NCBI RefSeq assembly: GCF_002836595.1
Contig: NZ_PJBB01000003.1
Coordinates: 2,913,001-2,977,000 of the forward strand
Source: Tenacibaculum sp. Bg11-29
GTDB taxonomy: Bacteria > Bacteroidota > Bacteroidia > Flavobacteriales > Flavobacteriaceae
Direction of reading: 5' to 3'
Length of the DNA stretch: 64,000 bases
Notes under the pieces: generated by a model
What the model was told of the DNA's origin: nothing
Database searches by the model: none
Seen by the model: only the letters and a program-made list of their open reading frames with translations
Translations under genes and position numbers: made by a program
In this document: positions 50,415-59,357 of the stretch, in pieces
Numbering within the stretch: position 1 is the stretch's first letter
Layout: every line of letters starts with the position of its first letter

Positions 50415-52406
50415 ATGCGTTATAAAACACCCAATTACTTAAAATTTTTATATGTAAACATTTTAAGTTTGTTCATTTTTGTTACTCTATTAAGAATTGC
50501 TTTTTATAGTTTGTTTATTGGTAAATTAACTGTTGATTTCAGTGATTTAATCCAAGCTATTTCTTTTGGTATTCGATTCGATTTAAAGTTAGCAATATTA
50601 GCTTTTGTACCGATAGCTTTCGGTTACTTTATATCCAAATATTTTTTTGTTAAGAAAATTGGTAAAATTATTTATCTTATATATACGAGTCTTTTGTATT
50701 TGATTATTTTATCTTTTTACTTGTTTGATTTTGGTCATTATAGTTATTTAAATTTAAGAGTCAATGCAAGTGCATTACGTTTTTTGGAAAATTTAAAAAT
50801 TTCTACTCAAGTTTTTATGGAAAGCTATCCTGTTTATAAGGGAATAACTGTAATTTTAGTATTTTTTTTATTGTTGATAAAATATCATAGTTGGCTTTAT
50901 ACTAAATTTTCAAAAACCAATTTTGTGTCAACAAAAAAGAATAAAGTTATATTTTCAATAATTACATTATTAGTATTGACTTTTGGAGTATATAGCAGTT
51001 TACAGCATTATCCATTAAGGTGGAGTCAAGCTTTTTTTTCGAGTAATAAAGATTTGAATCAATTTTCATTGAACCCTGTATTATATTTTTTTGATAGTTT
51101 TAAGTTTAGAAATGAAAGTTACAGTATTGAGAAAACAAAAAAATACGCTCCTATAATTAATAATTATTTAGGTGTTAATTCTGATTCTATTAATTTTGAA
51201 AGAAAAAGTATCTTTAAGGATACTATAAAAAATAAACCAAATGTTGTTTTTGTAATGCTAGAGTCTGTAGGTAATGCATCTTTAAGTTACTATGGCAACC
51301 CTATTAAGAGTACACCTGTATTAGATAGTTTAATGAAAGAGAGTATCAGTTTTACCAATCATTATGTACATAAAGCAACAACGGCAGGAAGTGTTTTTAG
51401 TAGTATAACAGGTTTACCAGATATTGATAATGTAAAATCTGCTTCAAGAAACCCGATGATTATAAACCAACGAGTATTATTTAATCAGTTTAAGGATTAT
51501 CAAAAATTATACTTATTAGGTGGTAGTGCTAATTGGGCGAATATTAGAGCAGTTTTTCAGGCAAATATTAATGATTTAAAAATTTATGAAGAAGGTAGTT
51601 ATGAAGAGGAGAATAGAGCTGATGTTTGGGGGATAGATGATTATGATTTATTTAAAGAAGCTGATAAAATATTTAAGAAAATACATGATTCAAAGAAGCC
51701 ATTTGTAGCATATTTACAAACGGCTACCAATCATATGCCGTTTACGGTGCCCGAAAAAAAAGAAAGTTATATTCCTTTGAAAGAACAAGATATTGATAAA
51801 AAGGTACTTGAAGAGTCTGGATTTAAATCAGTAGCACAATTAAATGCGCTTAGATATTTAGATTTTAATATAAATGAATTTCTAAAGAGAGCTAAAAAAT
51901 CAGGATATTACGATAATACTATTTTTGTTTTTTTTGGAGATCATCAAACAGCAATGAATACAGTAACACATTTTAGACCAACTCATGCTCAATTAGGTCT
52001 TTTAATGCATAATGTTCCTTTTATTATTCATGCACCAAAATTAGTAGCACCTAAAGAAATAACAAAAAATGCTCATTTAGTAGATGTTGTTCCAACAGTT
52101 ATGAGTTTAATAAAGCAAGATCATATTAATTATACATTGGGGCGTAATGTTTTAGATAGTTTACAAAAAAAACCTTTTTCTTTTATCTGTAGAAATATAA
52201 AAGGAGAACCAGCTTCTGGTATTATTAAAGATTCATTATATTATTATAAAACAGTTTATAATAAAAAGTATCAATTAATAAATTTGAAAAATAATTCATT
52301 AAAAGATATTAGTAAAAAAAATAAAGAACTAACTAAAAAGATGGATGATTTGCTTAGTTCCTTTTATCATAGTACAAAATATTTATATTTTAATAATAAA
52401 AAATAA
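50415..52406 (+). CDS. LtaS-like sulfatase-fold membrane protein (phosphoglycerol/phosphoethanolamine transferase type)
   Basis: The 663-residue protein has five N-terminal membrane helices (within about residues 10-205) and a periplasmic alkaline-phosphatase-fold domain (about 270-590). The domain shows Phe-Val-Met-Leu-Glu-Ser-Val-Gly, a nucleophile region Lys-Ala-Thr-Thr-Ala-Gly-Ser-Val-Phe-Ser-Ser-Ile-Thr-Gly, Phe-Gly-Asp-His-Gln and a late His-Ala-Pro. Gram-negative members decorate lipid A or glycans with phosphoethanolamine or phosphoglycerol. Substrate unknown here. It lies between the Sua5/YrdC gene and cca. Confidence 0.87.
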   Translation: MRYKTPNYLKFLYVNILSLFIFVTLLRIAFYSLFIGKLTVDFSDLIQAISFGIRFDLKLAILAFVPIAFGYFISKYFFVKKIGKIIYLIYTSLLYLIILSFYLFDFGHYSYLNLRVNASALRFLENLKISTQVFMESYPVYKGITVILVFFLLLIKYHSWLYTKFSKTNFVSTKKNKVIFSIITLLVLTFGVYSSLQHYPLRWSQAFFSSNKDLNQFSLNPVLYFFDSFKFRNESYSIEKTKKYAPIINNYLGVNSDSINFERKSIFKDTIKNKPNVVFVMLESVGNASLSYYGNPIKSTPVLDSLMKESISFTNHYVHKATTAGSVFSSITGLPDIDNVKSASRNPMIINQRVLFNQFKDYQKLYLLGGSANWANIRAVFQANINDLKIYEEGSYEEENRADVWGIDDYDLFKEADKIFKKIHDSKKPFVAYLQTATNHMPFTVPEKKESYIPLKEQDIDKKVLEESGFKSVAQLNALRYLDFNINEFLKRAKKSGYYDNTIFVFFGDHQTAMNTVTHFRPTHAQLGLLMHNVPFIIHAPKLVAPKEITKNAHLVDVVPTVMSLIKQDHINYTLGRNVLDSLQKKPFSFICRNIKGEPASGIIKDSLYYYKTVYNKKYQLINLKNNSLKDISKKNKELTKKMDDLLSSFYHSTKYLYFNNKK

Positions 52407-52435
52407 TTTAATAATCATCTTTACAGAATAATTAG

Positions 52436-53860
52436 ATGCAAGAACAATACTATAAAGAGGCCATTTCTGCTGAAATATTTCAATACATAAGTAAAGCAAC
52501 AGAAGAATTACAATTAGAAAGTTATGTAATTGGAGGTTTTGTACGTGATTTTATTTTACAAAGAGGTGTTGCAAAAGATATAGATGTAGTTGCTGTTGGT
52601 AGCGGAATAGAATTAGCAGAAAGAGTAGCTTCTTTGTTACCAAACAAACCAAAGGTTCAAGTTTTTAAAACATACGGAACAGCAATGTTACGATATAAAG
52701 ATATTGAAATAGAGTTTGTAGGAGCTCGCAAAGAATCTTATAAAGAAAATAGTAGAAATCCAGAAGTAAAGGCAGGTTCGTTGCAAGATGATCAAAATAG
52801 GCGTGATTTTACTATAAACGCATTGGCTTTAAGTTTAAATAAGGAAACATTCGGCTTATTATTAGATCCTTTTGATGGAATGTCAGATTTAGAATCTAAA
52901 ATAATAAAAACCCCCTTAGATCCTGATATTACATATTCAGATGATCCGTTACGGATGATGCGTGCCATTCGTTTTGCAGCACAGTTGAATTTTGTAATAG
53001 AAGCTGAATCTTTAAGTGCTATTGCAAAAAATGCAAAACGTATAGATATTATTACCAAAGAACGAATAATTGTTGAGTTAAATAAAGTATTAGATTCATC
53101 TAAGCCTTCTGTTGGTTTTTTATTGCTAGAGGAAACAGGATTATTAGAACGAATTATCCCAGAACTGATAGCTTTAAAAGGGGTTGAGGAACTAGAAGGG
53201 CAAAAACATAAAGATAATTTTTATCATACTTTAGAAGTTGTTGATAATATCTCTAAAAACACTGAGGATGTTTGGCTTCGTTGGGCAGCATTGTTGCACG
53301 ATATAGGTAAGGCACCAACAAAACGTTATCATAAAAAACAAGGATGGACATTTCATGCACATGAATTTGTAGGTTCTAAAATGGTGTATAAATTATTTAA
53401 GCGATTAAAAATGCCATTGAACAATAAAATGAAATTTGTTCAAAAAATGGTAATGTTAAGTTCTCGACCAATTGTTTTAGCAAGTGATGTAACCGATTCA
53501 GCAGTTCGAAGGTTGGTCTTTGATGCCGGAGATGACGTAGATTCTTTAATGACTCTATGTGAGGCAGATATAACAACAAAAAATCCTAAAAAATTTAGTC
53601 GTTATCATAAAAATTTTGAACTCGTTCGTGATAAAATTAAAGAAGTAGAAGAGCGAGATAAAGTACGTAATTTTCAACCACCCATTACAGGTGAAGAAAT
53701 TATGAAAGCTTTTAATTTAACACCGTGTAGAGAAATAGGAGAGATAAAAGAAGCTATCAAAGAAGCTATTTTAGAAGGTGAAATACCGAATGAACATGAA
53801 GCTTGTTATGATTTTATGATAGTAAAAGGGAAGAAGCTAGGTTTAGAAATATGTAATTAA
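52436..53860 (+). CDS. cca: CCA-adding enzyme/poly(A) polymerase family with HD domain
   Basis: The 474-residue nucleotidyltransferase adds or repairs the tRNA 3' CCA end. The catalytic start is Gly-Gly-Phe-Val-Arg-Asp-Phe...Lys-Asp-Ile-Asp-Val-Val, followed by Arg-Arg-Asp-Phe-Thr-Ile-Asn-Ala-Leu-Ala and Asp-Asp-Pro-Leu-Arg-Met-Met-Arg-Ala-Ile-Arg-Phe-Ala. An HD domain has Leu-Leu-His-Asp-Ile-Gly-Lys. The length and HD domain match the Bacteroidota type. A strong terminator follows. Confidence 0.94.
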   Translation: MQEQYYKEAISAEIFQYISKATEELQLESYVIGGFVRDFILQRGVAKDIDVVAVGSGIELAERVASLLPNKPKVQVFKTYGTAMLRYKDIEIEFVGARKESYKENSRNPEVKAGSLQDDQNRRDFTINALALSLNKETFGLLLDPFDGMSDLESKIIKTPLDPDITYSDDPLRMMRAIRFAAQLNFVIEAESLSAIAKNAKRIDIITKERIIVELNKVLDSSKPSVGFLLLEETGLLERIIPELIALKGVEELEGQKHKDNFYHTLEVVDNISKNTEDVWLRWAALLHDIGKAPTKRYHKKQGWTFHAHEFVGSKMVYKLFKRLKMPLNNKMKFVQKMVMLSSRPIVLASDVTDSAVRRLVFDAGDDVDSLMTLCEADITTKNPKKFSRYHKNFELVRDKIKEVEERDKVRNFQPPITGEEIMKAFNLTPCREIGEIKEAIKEAILEGEIPNEHEACYDFMIVKGKKLGLEICN

Positions 53861-53873
53861 AATTTTAAAATAT

Positions 53874-53912
53874 AAAAAAAAGGAAAGTTTATGAACTTTC
53901 CTTTTTTTTTTA
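53874..53912. terminator. bidirectional terminator
   Basis: A 16-bp stem (53874-53889 with 53894-53909), loop TATG, has A8 on the left and T10 on the right. It is shared by cca (+) and the MsbA-like exporter (-). Confidence 0.88.
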
Positions 53913-53926
53913 TTAATTATAAATAT

Positions 53927-55759
53927 TTAAGCTAGTGATTGCATACTCACTAATTTATAATACTCACCTTTTTTAGCTAATAATTCATCATGTTTCCCTT
54001 GTTCTACGATTTGGCCTTTTTTCATAACAACTATTTTATCAGCATTTTGAATGGTAGATAATCGATGTGCAATAACTAAAGATGTTCTATTTTTCATCAT
54101 TTTTTCTAAAGCTATTTGAACTAACTGTTCAGATTCGGTATCTAAAGCGGAAGTTGCTTCATCTAAAATCATAATTGGAGGGTTTTTTAAAACAGCTCTT
54201 GCGATAGCAATTCGTTGTTGCTGACCACCAGACAATGAACTACCTCTATCACCAATTATAGTTTGGTATTTCAGAGGGAAATCATTGATGAAATCAGCGG
54301 CATTTGCTATTATAGCCGCGTTTTCAATTTCTTTATCAGTAGCAAAAGGTTTACTTAATTTTATATTATTAGCAATTGTATCATTAAATAAAGTGGCATC
54401 TTGTGCTACAACTCCTGTTAATCCTCGAAGTGATTTTTTAGAAACGTCTTTTATATTATTACCATCAATAAAAATATCACCTTTGTTTAGATCATAAAAA
54501 CGAGTAATTAAGTTTGCTAAAGTAGATTTTCCGCTACCAGATTGTCCTACTAAAGCAACTGTTTTTCCTTTAGGAATTGTTAATGAAAAGTTTTTTAAAA
54601 TATAGCTTTCGTCATATTTAAACGAAATGTTTTTAAATTGAATTTCCTCTTTAAAAATGGTTAACTCTTTAGGGTTATCAAGTTCGATTAATTCATTTTT
54701 GGTATCGATAACTTCAAAAATTCTTTGTGCAGCGGCGTTTCCGATCTTAATATTATTATTAGCTTTTGCAATTGCTTTTGCTGGTGTAAGTATATTGTAA
54801 GCTGCAGCCATAAAACCAATAAAAGTACCACCTAGTAATGTTTTATCAATCAAAACCATTTTACCACCATACCAAAGAAGCCCTGCAATTGTAACAATTC
54901 CTAAAAACTCACTCATAGGACTAGCTAGGGTTTCTTTTTTACTCATTTTGTTAGATAATAATCTAATATCTTCTGTTTGAGTATTAAATTTTGAGGTAAA
55001 TAATTGTTCAGCGTTAAAAGCTTTAATAATTTTTAATCCAGAAATACTTTCTTCTAAAATTCCTAAGAGCCCACCGATTTTATAAGAAATTTCACCAGAT
55101 TGTTCTTTTATTTTTTTACTTATAAATGAAATAACTAAACCAGAAACAGGAATAAAAGTAAAAATGAAAATAGATAATTCCCAACTTGTTTTTACCATTA
55201 CAAACAATGTAAAAATAATATTTAATGGTTCCCTTATAAAAGTGATGATTAAATTAAGATAAGAATTATTAATAGTATTTACATCATTAGTACTACGAGC
55301 AATAATATCACCTTTGTTTTGTTTCAAAAAAAAAGAAAGTGGTAACGTTATTATTTTTTGATAAATAATTGTTCTAAGATCCTTTAATACATTATTTTTT
55401 AAAAAAACCATGGTTAGTTGTCCTAAATAACTAAATAAATTTTTAAGTAAAAAAACAATAATTACACATAGTACTACATATAGCAGCGTTTTTTCCTGTC
55501 CATAATTTTCATTTGTGTGGGTAACATAATAATTTAATAAATTACTTAAATATTCTTTATTTAGAGAATTACTAAAACCTAAAAATTGAGGTTTTATAAA
55601 AACTTTGGGTGTTTCGCCAAATAAAATATTTAAAGTAGGCATTAAAATAACGTATGATAGAGTGGTAAATAACGCATACAAAATATTAAGAATAATACTT
55701 AATATTCCAATTGATTTATAAGGACGTGCGTAATTAAAAAATCTTTTAAAATAATTCAT
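53927..55759 (-). CDS. MsbA-like ABC exporter (half transporter)
   Basis: The 610-residue protein has a six-helix ABC type 1 membrane domain (about 15-330) fused to an ATPase. Walker A is Gly-Gln-Ser-Gly-Ser-Gly-Lys-Ser-Thr, the signature is Leu-Ser-Gly-Gly-Gln-Gln-Gln-Arg-Ile-Ala-Ile-Ala-Arg-Ala and Walker B is Ile-Met-Ile-Leu-Asp-Glu-Ala-Thr. It probably flips lipid A core or another lipid across the inner membrane as a homodimer. A drug exporter role cannot be excluded. Its start is directly adjacent (0 bp) to the phosphohexomutase stop. Confidence 0.9.
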   Translation of the reverse strand: MNYFKRFFNYARPYKSIGILSIILNILYALFTTLSYVILMPTLNILFGETPKVFIKPQFLGFSNSLNKEYLSNLLNYYVTHTNENYGQEKTLLYVVLCVIIVFLLKNLFSYLGQLTMVFLKNNVLKDLRTIIYQKIITLPLSFFLKQNKGDIIARSTNDVNTINNSYLNLIITFIREPLNIIFTLFVMVKTSWELSIFIFTFIPVSGLVISFISKKIKEQSGEISYKIGGLLGILEESISGLKIIKAFNAEQLFTSKFNTQTEDIRLLSNKMSKKETLASPMSEFLGIVTIAGLLWYGGKMVLIDKTLLGGTFIGFMAAAYNILTPAKAIAKANNNIKIGNAAAQRIFEVIDTKNELIELDNPKELTIFKEEIQFKNISFKYDESYILKNFSLTIPKGKTVALVGQSGSGKSTLANLITRFYDLNKGDIFIDGNNIKDVSKKSLRGLTGVVAQDATLFNDTIANNIKLSKPFATDKEIENAAIIANAADFINDFPLKYQTIIGDRGSSLSGGQQQRIAIARAVLKNPPIMILDEATSALDTESEQLVQIALEKMMKNRTSLVIAHRLSTIQNADKIVVMKKGQIVEQGKHDELLAKKGEYYKLVSMQSLA

Positions 55760-57469
55760 CTATAAATTTAATCCTTTGATAATTCTTTGAATTTTAGTGT
55801 CTAATTCTTTTTCAACAGCAACTGCATTATTAATAGTGTCTAAGGTTGTTCTTACACTAAAATAGAATTTTATTTTTGGTTCAGTCCCACTAGGACGAGC
55901 TGCTATTTTTGTACCATCTGTAGTTTGATAAATTAGTACATTCGATTTAGGAATATCCATAATTACCTCTTCACCAGTAATCAAATTCTTTCTAATAGAC
56001 GCTTGATAATCATATAAAAACTCCACTTTTTTATCGTCTATTTCAGTAAAAGGAGCACTACGTAAATCTGCCATCATTTGTTTGATTTCATTAGCACCAT
56101 CCATTCCTTTTTTAACAATAGAAATTAAGTGTTCTTTATAAAAATGATGACGTGTGTATAAAGTTAATAATTCATTGTAAAAAGAACTATCGTTTGCTTT
56201 TGTATTTGCGGCAATTTCGCAAGCTAATAAAGCAGCAGTTACAGCATCTTTATCACGAACAAAATCACCAACCATATAACCAAAACTTTCTTCACCACCA
56301 CCTATAAAATCAAGTTCTGGGTGGTCTTTAATCATCTTAGCTATCCATTTAAAACCTGTTAATCCAACTTTAGTTTCTACACCATAAGATTCAGCAATTT
56401 CATTTACTAAATTAGTTGATACAATTGTAGATCCTACAAATTGTTTTCCGTTTAATTTACCTTGCTTTTCCCAGTCATTAATTAAAAAATAGGTCATCAT
56501 ACTCATAGTTTGATTTCCGTTTAATAATTTCATATTACCTTCTAAGTCACGAACAGCAATACCTATTCTGTCCGAATCAGGGTCAGTTCCTAAAACAATA
56601 TCAGCATCAATTTTATTCGCTAAATCAACAGCCATTTGTAATGCTTCCGGTTCTTCTGGATTTGGTGATTTTACAGTAGGGAAACTTCCATTAGGCTCAG
56701 CTTGTTCTTCAACAATATGAACTTGTGCATATCCAGCACGTTTTAAAACTTCAGGAATTAATTTAATAGCAGTACCATGTAAAGAAGTAAAAACAATTTT
56801 TAAATCTTCACGGCCTTTTACATTAAAAGTTCCGTTTTTAATAGATGCTAACCAAAAAGCTTCGTCTATTTCATTTCCTATAGAAGAAATAAGGTTTTCA
56901 TTGGAGTTAAAGTTAATATCTGTATATTCTAAAGAATTTACTTCGTTAATAATTCCTTTATCTTCTGGAGGTACGATTTGACCACCATCAGACCAGTATA
57001 CTTTGTATCCGTTATATTCTGGAGGATTATGAGAAGCTGTCAATACAATACCAACATCACATCCTAAATGATTTACCGCAAATGATAACTCGGGGGTAGG
57101 GCGTAGGTCTTCAAAAAGAAAAACTTTAATATTATTTGCAGAAAAAACATCCGCAACAACTTTAGATAACCATTTACTATCATGACGACAGTCATAACCA
57201 ATGGCTACTTTTAATTCTTTCTTAGGATAAATTTGGTGTAAATAATTACTTAAACCTTGCGTTGCTTTACCTAAAGTATATTTATTTATTCGATTGGTTC
57301 CTGCTCCGACGATACCACGCATTCCGCCAGTACCAAATTCTAAATTTTTATAAAAGCGATCAGCTAAATCACTAGAGTTAATCTCTATTAATCGTTGAAT
57401 CTCATTTTTAGTTTCTGAATCAAATGAGTCAGAAAGCCATAATTTTGCTTTATTTAATGTCTCTTTCAT
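55760..57469 (-). CDS. phosphohexomutase (phosphoglucomutase/PGM2-like)
   Basis: The 569-residue enzyme interconverts hexose 1- and 6-phosphates. The phosphoserine loop is Val-Leu-Thr-Ala-Ser-His-Asn-Pro-Pro-Glu-Tyr-Asn-Gly, the Mg loop is Gly-Thr-Asp-Pro-Asp-Ser-Asp-Arg-Ile-Gly, the sugar loop is Gly-Gly-Glu-Glu-Ser-Phe-Gly and the phosphate loop is Ala-Ala-Arg-Pro-Ser-Gly-Thr-Glu-Pro-Lys-Ile-Lys. All four are complete. Glucose, mannose or phosphopentose specificity cannot be told apart. It feeds nucleotide-sugar synthesis for the surface polymers suggested by neighbouring genes. Confidence 0.93.
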   Translation of the reverse strand: MKETLNKAKLWLSDSFDSETKNEIQRLIEINSSDLADRFYKNLEFGTGGMRGIVGAGTNRINKYTLGKATQGLSNYLHQIYPKKELKVAIGYDCRHDSKWLSKVVADVFSANNIKVFLFEDLRPTPELSFAVNHLGCDVGIVLTASHNPPEYNGYKVYWSDGGQIVPPEDKGIINEVNSLEYTDINFNSNENLISSIGNEIDEAFWLASIKNGTFNVKGREDLKIVFTSLHGTAIKLIPEVLKRAGYAQVHIVEEQAEPNGSFPTVKSPNPEEPEALQMAVDLANKIDADIVLGTDPDSDRIGIAVRDLEGNMKLLNGNQTMSMMTYFLINDWEKQGKLNGKQFVGSTIVSTNLVNEIAESYGVETKVGLTGFKWIAKMIKDHPELDFIGGGEESFGYMVGDFVRDKDAVTAALLACEIAANTKANDSSFYNELLTLYTRHHFYKEHLISIVKKGMDGANEIKQMMADLRSAPFTEIDDKKVEFLYDYQASIRKNLITGEEVIMDIPKSNVLIYQTTDGTKIAARPSGTEPKIKFYFSVRTTLDTINNAVAVEKELDTKIQRIIKGLNL

Positions 57470-57502
57470 ATGTCAAATTTATAAAGTACAAAAGTACATG
57501 TT

Positions 57503-58459
57503 TTAAAAATTCAATTTTTCTTTAATTGCATAATGTTTTTGTTGCGGATTACTTTTTATAATTAATTCACCTAAAAAACCAGCTAAAAATAAAAGTGTTC
57601 CTAAAACCATTGATGTTAAAGCAATGTAAAACCAAGGATTGTTTGTTACCAAAATGGTTTTTACACTAGTAGATAAATGGTAGATTTTTAACACCCCAAT
57701 AAAAAAAGCGGCTAAAAAACCGAATATAAACATTAAACTACCCCAAAGGCCAAAGAAATGCATTGGGCGTTTTCCGAACTTAGAAAGAAAAGAAATAGTA
57801 ATTAAATCTAAAAACCCGTTAATAAAACGATCCATACCAAATTTAGTAACACCATATTTACGAGCTTGGTGTTGCACTATTTTTTCGCCAATATTATTAA
57901 AACCTTCATTTTTCGCTAATACGGGAATATAACGATGCATTTCACCACTTACTTTTACTGTCTTAATGACTTCGTTTTTGTAGGCTTTTAAACCACAATT
58001 AAAATCATTTAATTTTAAACCAGATGTTTTACGGGCTGCCCAATTAAATAATTTAGATGGAATGTTTTTCGTCATAACATTATCATAACGTTTCTTTTTC
58101 CATCCAGAAATTAAATCGAAATTTTTATCATTTATTAAATTGTATAAACCAGGGATTTCATCAGGACTATCCTGTAGGTCGGCGTCCATTGTTATAACAA
58201 CTCTTCCTTTGGCTAAACCAAAACCGGCATCTAAAGCCTGAGATTTACCATAGTTTTTTTGAAAACGAATTCCTTTTACTGATTTATTTTTTTCTGATAA
58301 TTGTTCAATTACTTGCCAAGAAGTGTCGGTGCTACCGTCATCAATAAATATAATTTCATATAAATAATTATTGGATTGCATAACCGTTGCAATCCAATTG
58401 TGTAATTCTTGTAAAGATTCTTCTTCGTTAAGAAGTGGTATTACTACCGATATATTCAT
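57503..58459 (-). CDS. GtrB/DPM1-like glycosyltransferase family 2 with two membrane helices
   Basis: The 318-residue enzyme has the GT-A catalytic domain (Val-Val-Ile-Pro-Leu-Leu-Asn-Glu-Glu-Glu; Asp-Asp-Gly-Ser-Thr-Asp; Asp-Ala-Asp-Leu-Gln-Asp-Ser-Pro) and two C-terminal helices (about 228-260 and 272-298). It transfers a sugar from a nucleotide donor, probably to undecaprenyl phosphate. The frame extends five codons up to a TTG, but ATG 58459 gives the usual family start, so it is preferred. Confidence 0.9.
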   Translation of the reverse strand: MNISVVIPLLNEEESLQELHNWIATVMQSNNYLYEIIFIDDGSTDTSWQVIEQLSEKNKSVKGIRFQKNYGKSQALDAGFGLAKGRVVITMDADLQDSPDEIPGLYNLINDKNFDLISGWKKKRYDNVMTKNIPSKLFNWAARKTSGLKLNDFNCGLKAYKNEVIKTVKVSGEMHRYIPVLAKNEGFNNIGEKIVQHQARKYGVTKFGMDRFINGFLDLITISFLSKFGKRPMHFFGLWGSLMFIFGFLAAFFIGVLKIYHLSTSVKTILVTNNPWFYIALTSMVLGTLLFLAGFLGELIIKSNPQQKHYAIKEKLNF

Positions 58460-58479
58460 ATTTATTTGGTACAAAATTT

Positions 58480-58530
58480 AAAAAGGTAAAGTTACGAAGT
58501 CTTTCGTAAACTTTATAACTTTACCTTTTT
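58480..58530 (-). terminator. terminator of the DUF4199 gene
   Basis: The outer arms AAAAAGGTAAAGTT (58480-58493) and AACTTTACCTTTTT (58517-58530) are perfectly complementary, with a second internal stem ACGAA/TTCGT. On the minus strand the hairpin ends in T5 and separates the DUF4199 gene from the downstream GT2 gene. Confidence 0.75.
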
Positions 58531-58541
58531 AAAAGTATTCT

Positions 58542-59069
58542 TTAATATTGATCCTCTTCAGTTTTTTTCATAATTGCCCCTGCAATAGCTGAAGTTACAA
58601 AACCTAAAAAGACATAAAATAATAAACCTAAAGCATCACCAATAATTGTTCCTTGAAATTTAGATTGCATAGCTAATTGAGCTTCAATTTGTTCTTCTGT
58701 TAAACCAGCATCTAAAAATTTTCCTGTTTGAAATTCATTAAGTTGGTTATAAAAATCTGGTTCAATAACACCTGTAAATATATGAGTATATAAAATACTA
58801 ATAAGAGCACCTAAAGCAACAATACCAACACCAATCTTTATAGCTTGTCCCCAGGCTAAAAAGCCATAATTTTCTTTTTTGAATTTTTTGATTGCTAAAG
58901 TAGGTAGACCTATAATACAAACAGCTAAGGCAATCATATTAATTACACCACCTATTGTATCAAATGTCATTCCTAATGCATATATTATTAAATTGATGAA
59001 AATTATAATGCCACCATAAATTAATCCGTAATTTAAAATAATGTTTTTACTATTTGCTTGATTTTCCAT
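58542..59069 (-). CDS. DUF4199 membrane protein
   Basis: The 175-residue protein has four hydrophobic helices (about 12-31, 36-57, 75-100 and 140-163) and the DUF4199 pattern Gly-Xxx-Leu-Ala-Trp-Gly-Gln-Ala-Ile-Lys-Ile-Gly and Asp-Phe-Tyr-Asn-Gln in the second loop. The family is common in Bacteroidota and has no assigned function. It has its own terminator and is probably transcribed alone. Confidence 0.85.
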   Translation of the reverse strand: MENQANSKNIILNYGLIYGGIIIFINLIIYALGMTFDTIGGVINMIALAVCIIGLPTLAIKKFKKENYGFLAWGQAIKIGVGIVALGALISILYTHIFTGVIEPDFYNQLNEFQTGKFLDAGLTEEQIEAQLAMQSKFQGTIIGDALGLLFYVFLGFVTSAIAGAIMKKTEEDQY

Positions 59070-59201
59070 TTTATGAATTTAGTTAGTTTAACAAATGTAT
59101 TATTTTGCTTTTGAATCGAAGTTATCTCAAAAAAAGTTATTTAACAATATGTTAGTATTCAAATAGTTAAAAATGTTACAAAAAAAACTAACTTTTTTTC
59201 A

Positions 59202-59231
59202 TTGTTTTATCAAAACAAGGACGTAGATTTG
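59202..59231 (+). promoter_or_regulatory. canonical Bacteroidota promoter of the SRP RNA
   Basis: TTG at 59202-59204 is followed after exactly 19 bp by TAGATTTG at 59224-59231, which matches the -33/-7 consensus (TTG, N about 19, TAnnTTTG). Transcription is expected at about 59236, the first base of the closing stem of the RNA. Confidence 0.8.
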
Positions 59232-59235
59232 CAGC

Positions 59236-59336
59236 GGCAAGTCCTACACAACTAGCTCCCTTTGAATCCCCCAGGGCGGGAACGCAGCAAGGGTATTAGG
59301 TTGTAGCAGTGTGATGTAGGTAGCTTGCCTTTTTTT
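59236..59336 (+). ncRNA. ffs: signal recognition particle RNA (4.5S, small bacterial type)
   Basis: The RNA of the SRP binds Ffh and targets membrane proteins. The conserved domain IV tip is visible as CCCCCAGGGCGGGAACGCAGCAAGGG (59258-59293), which has the asymmetric loops that bind Ffh. The closing stem is GGCAAG (59236-59241) with CTTGCC (59324-59329), and further pairing GTCCTACACAACTA/TAGTTGTAGCAGTGTGATGTAGG can be drawn in part. A T7 run at 59330-59336 terminates it. About 100 nt is the usual size. Confidence 0.92.
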
Positions 59337-59357
59337 GTACCCAATACTTTCGTAAAA

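Noticed and set aside
59236..59336. tRNA or tmRNA
   Set aside because: No cloverleaf or CCA end. The GGGCGGGAACGCAGCAAGG core and closing stem fit SRP RNA.
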